Source: an uncultured Bacilli bacterium (GTDB lineage Bacteria; Bacillota_I; Bacilli_A; RF39; UBA660). Taken from it: DNA of 41,418 bases. This document shows positions 41,401 through 41,418 of this stretch, in pieces. The notes below the pieces were generated by a model. That model did not search any database. It saw nothing but the letters and a program-made list of their open reading frames with translations, and was not told the DNA's origin. Each line of letters opens with the position of its first letter. Position 1 is the first letter of the stretch. The stretch covers positions 1-41,418 of the forward strand of contig CANRJV010000008.1 in assembly GCA_947631045.1 (NCBI GenBank). Direction: 5' to 3'. The position numbers and the translations under genes are program-made.

Positions 41401-41418
41401 AGGAGGTAATGGTTGTGT
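41401..41418 (+). other. Ribosome site and start of a truncated gene
   Basis: AGGAGG (41401-41406) is the strongest ribosome site in the window. ATG 41409 is too close (2 bases); TTG 41413 or GTG 41415 are better spaced. The gene continues outside and cannot be identified. Confidence 0.5.

Noticed and set aside
1-41418. CRISPR array, IS element or integrase-marked island
   Set aside because: No spaced direct repeats, transposase, integrase or terminal inverted repeats were found; the palindromes near 17000 are not regularly spaced repeats.

Overview
The window is AT-rich, gene-dense DNA from a low-GC Gram-positive bacterium of the Bacilli line. Evidence: an EzrA homologue; the block rlmN-prpC-prkC-rsgA-rpe; YlbD/YlbE-like and YqfT-like (DUF2624) genes; recU next to a class A PBP; a GerE near a GerM-like gene; and SUF genes in the order C-D-S-U. 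TGA ends parE and the first gene, so the standard bacterial code is used and this is not a Mycoplasma-type code. My inference is an uncultured, probably gut-associated member of the Bacilli. Most genes begin 5-7 bases after an AGGTG ribosome site, and this was used to choose starts.

Layout. 1-3933: a SipW-type secreted protein cut by the window edge, a ZIP metal transporter and three type IV (pseudo)pilin genes. 4012-7974: endonuclease IV, a convergent DUF2624 gene, a class B PBP, ribosomal protein L33 (too short for most gene callers) and EF-P. 7979-8600: two promoter-terminator units with no clear gene that look like structured RNAs. The second sits just before a gene for a PBECR-like nuclease-fold protein that lacks a convincing start codon. 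9115-15828: a flippase-like membrane protein, topoisomerase IV (parE-parC), YlbD/YlbE-like genes and a DUF6512-like membrane protein. 15923-18283: TtcA, then a phage-type protein with two ORF6N domains whose leader and coding sequence carry a family of palindromes. 18317-21885: sufC, a short sufD-like gene, sufS, sufU and a membrane-anchored unknown, with no sufB. 21930-27233: DUF1292, a PlsC-like acyltransferase, a phosphorelay (hybrid kinase, HPt, stand-alone receiver) and a high-molecular-weight rubredoxin. 27263-33404, minus strand: class A PBP, RecU, a VanY-like carboxypeptidase, tRNA-Arg(UCU), a GerM-like lipoprotein-type gene, GerE and a double-HTH regulator. 33489-41282: another candidate RNA, the rlmN-prpC-prkC-rsgA-rpe operon, ezrA and an unknown. 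The last 57 bases hold a consensus promoter and the ribosome site of a gene outside the window.

Cell envelope and division dominate: two PBPs, VanY-like carboxypeptidase, PASTA kinase/phosphatase, EzrA, flippase and acyltransferase. The parts least explained by known biology are the two RNA units at 8045-8596 with the adjoining PBECR gene, the palindromes in and before the ORF6N gene, the RNA before rlmN, and an HPt gene whose start position is occupied by ACG.
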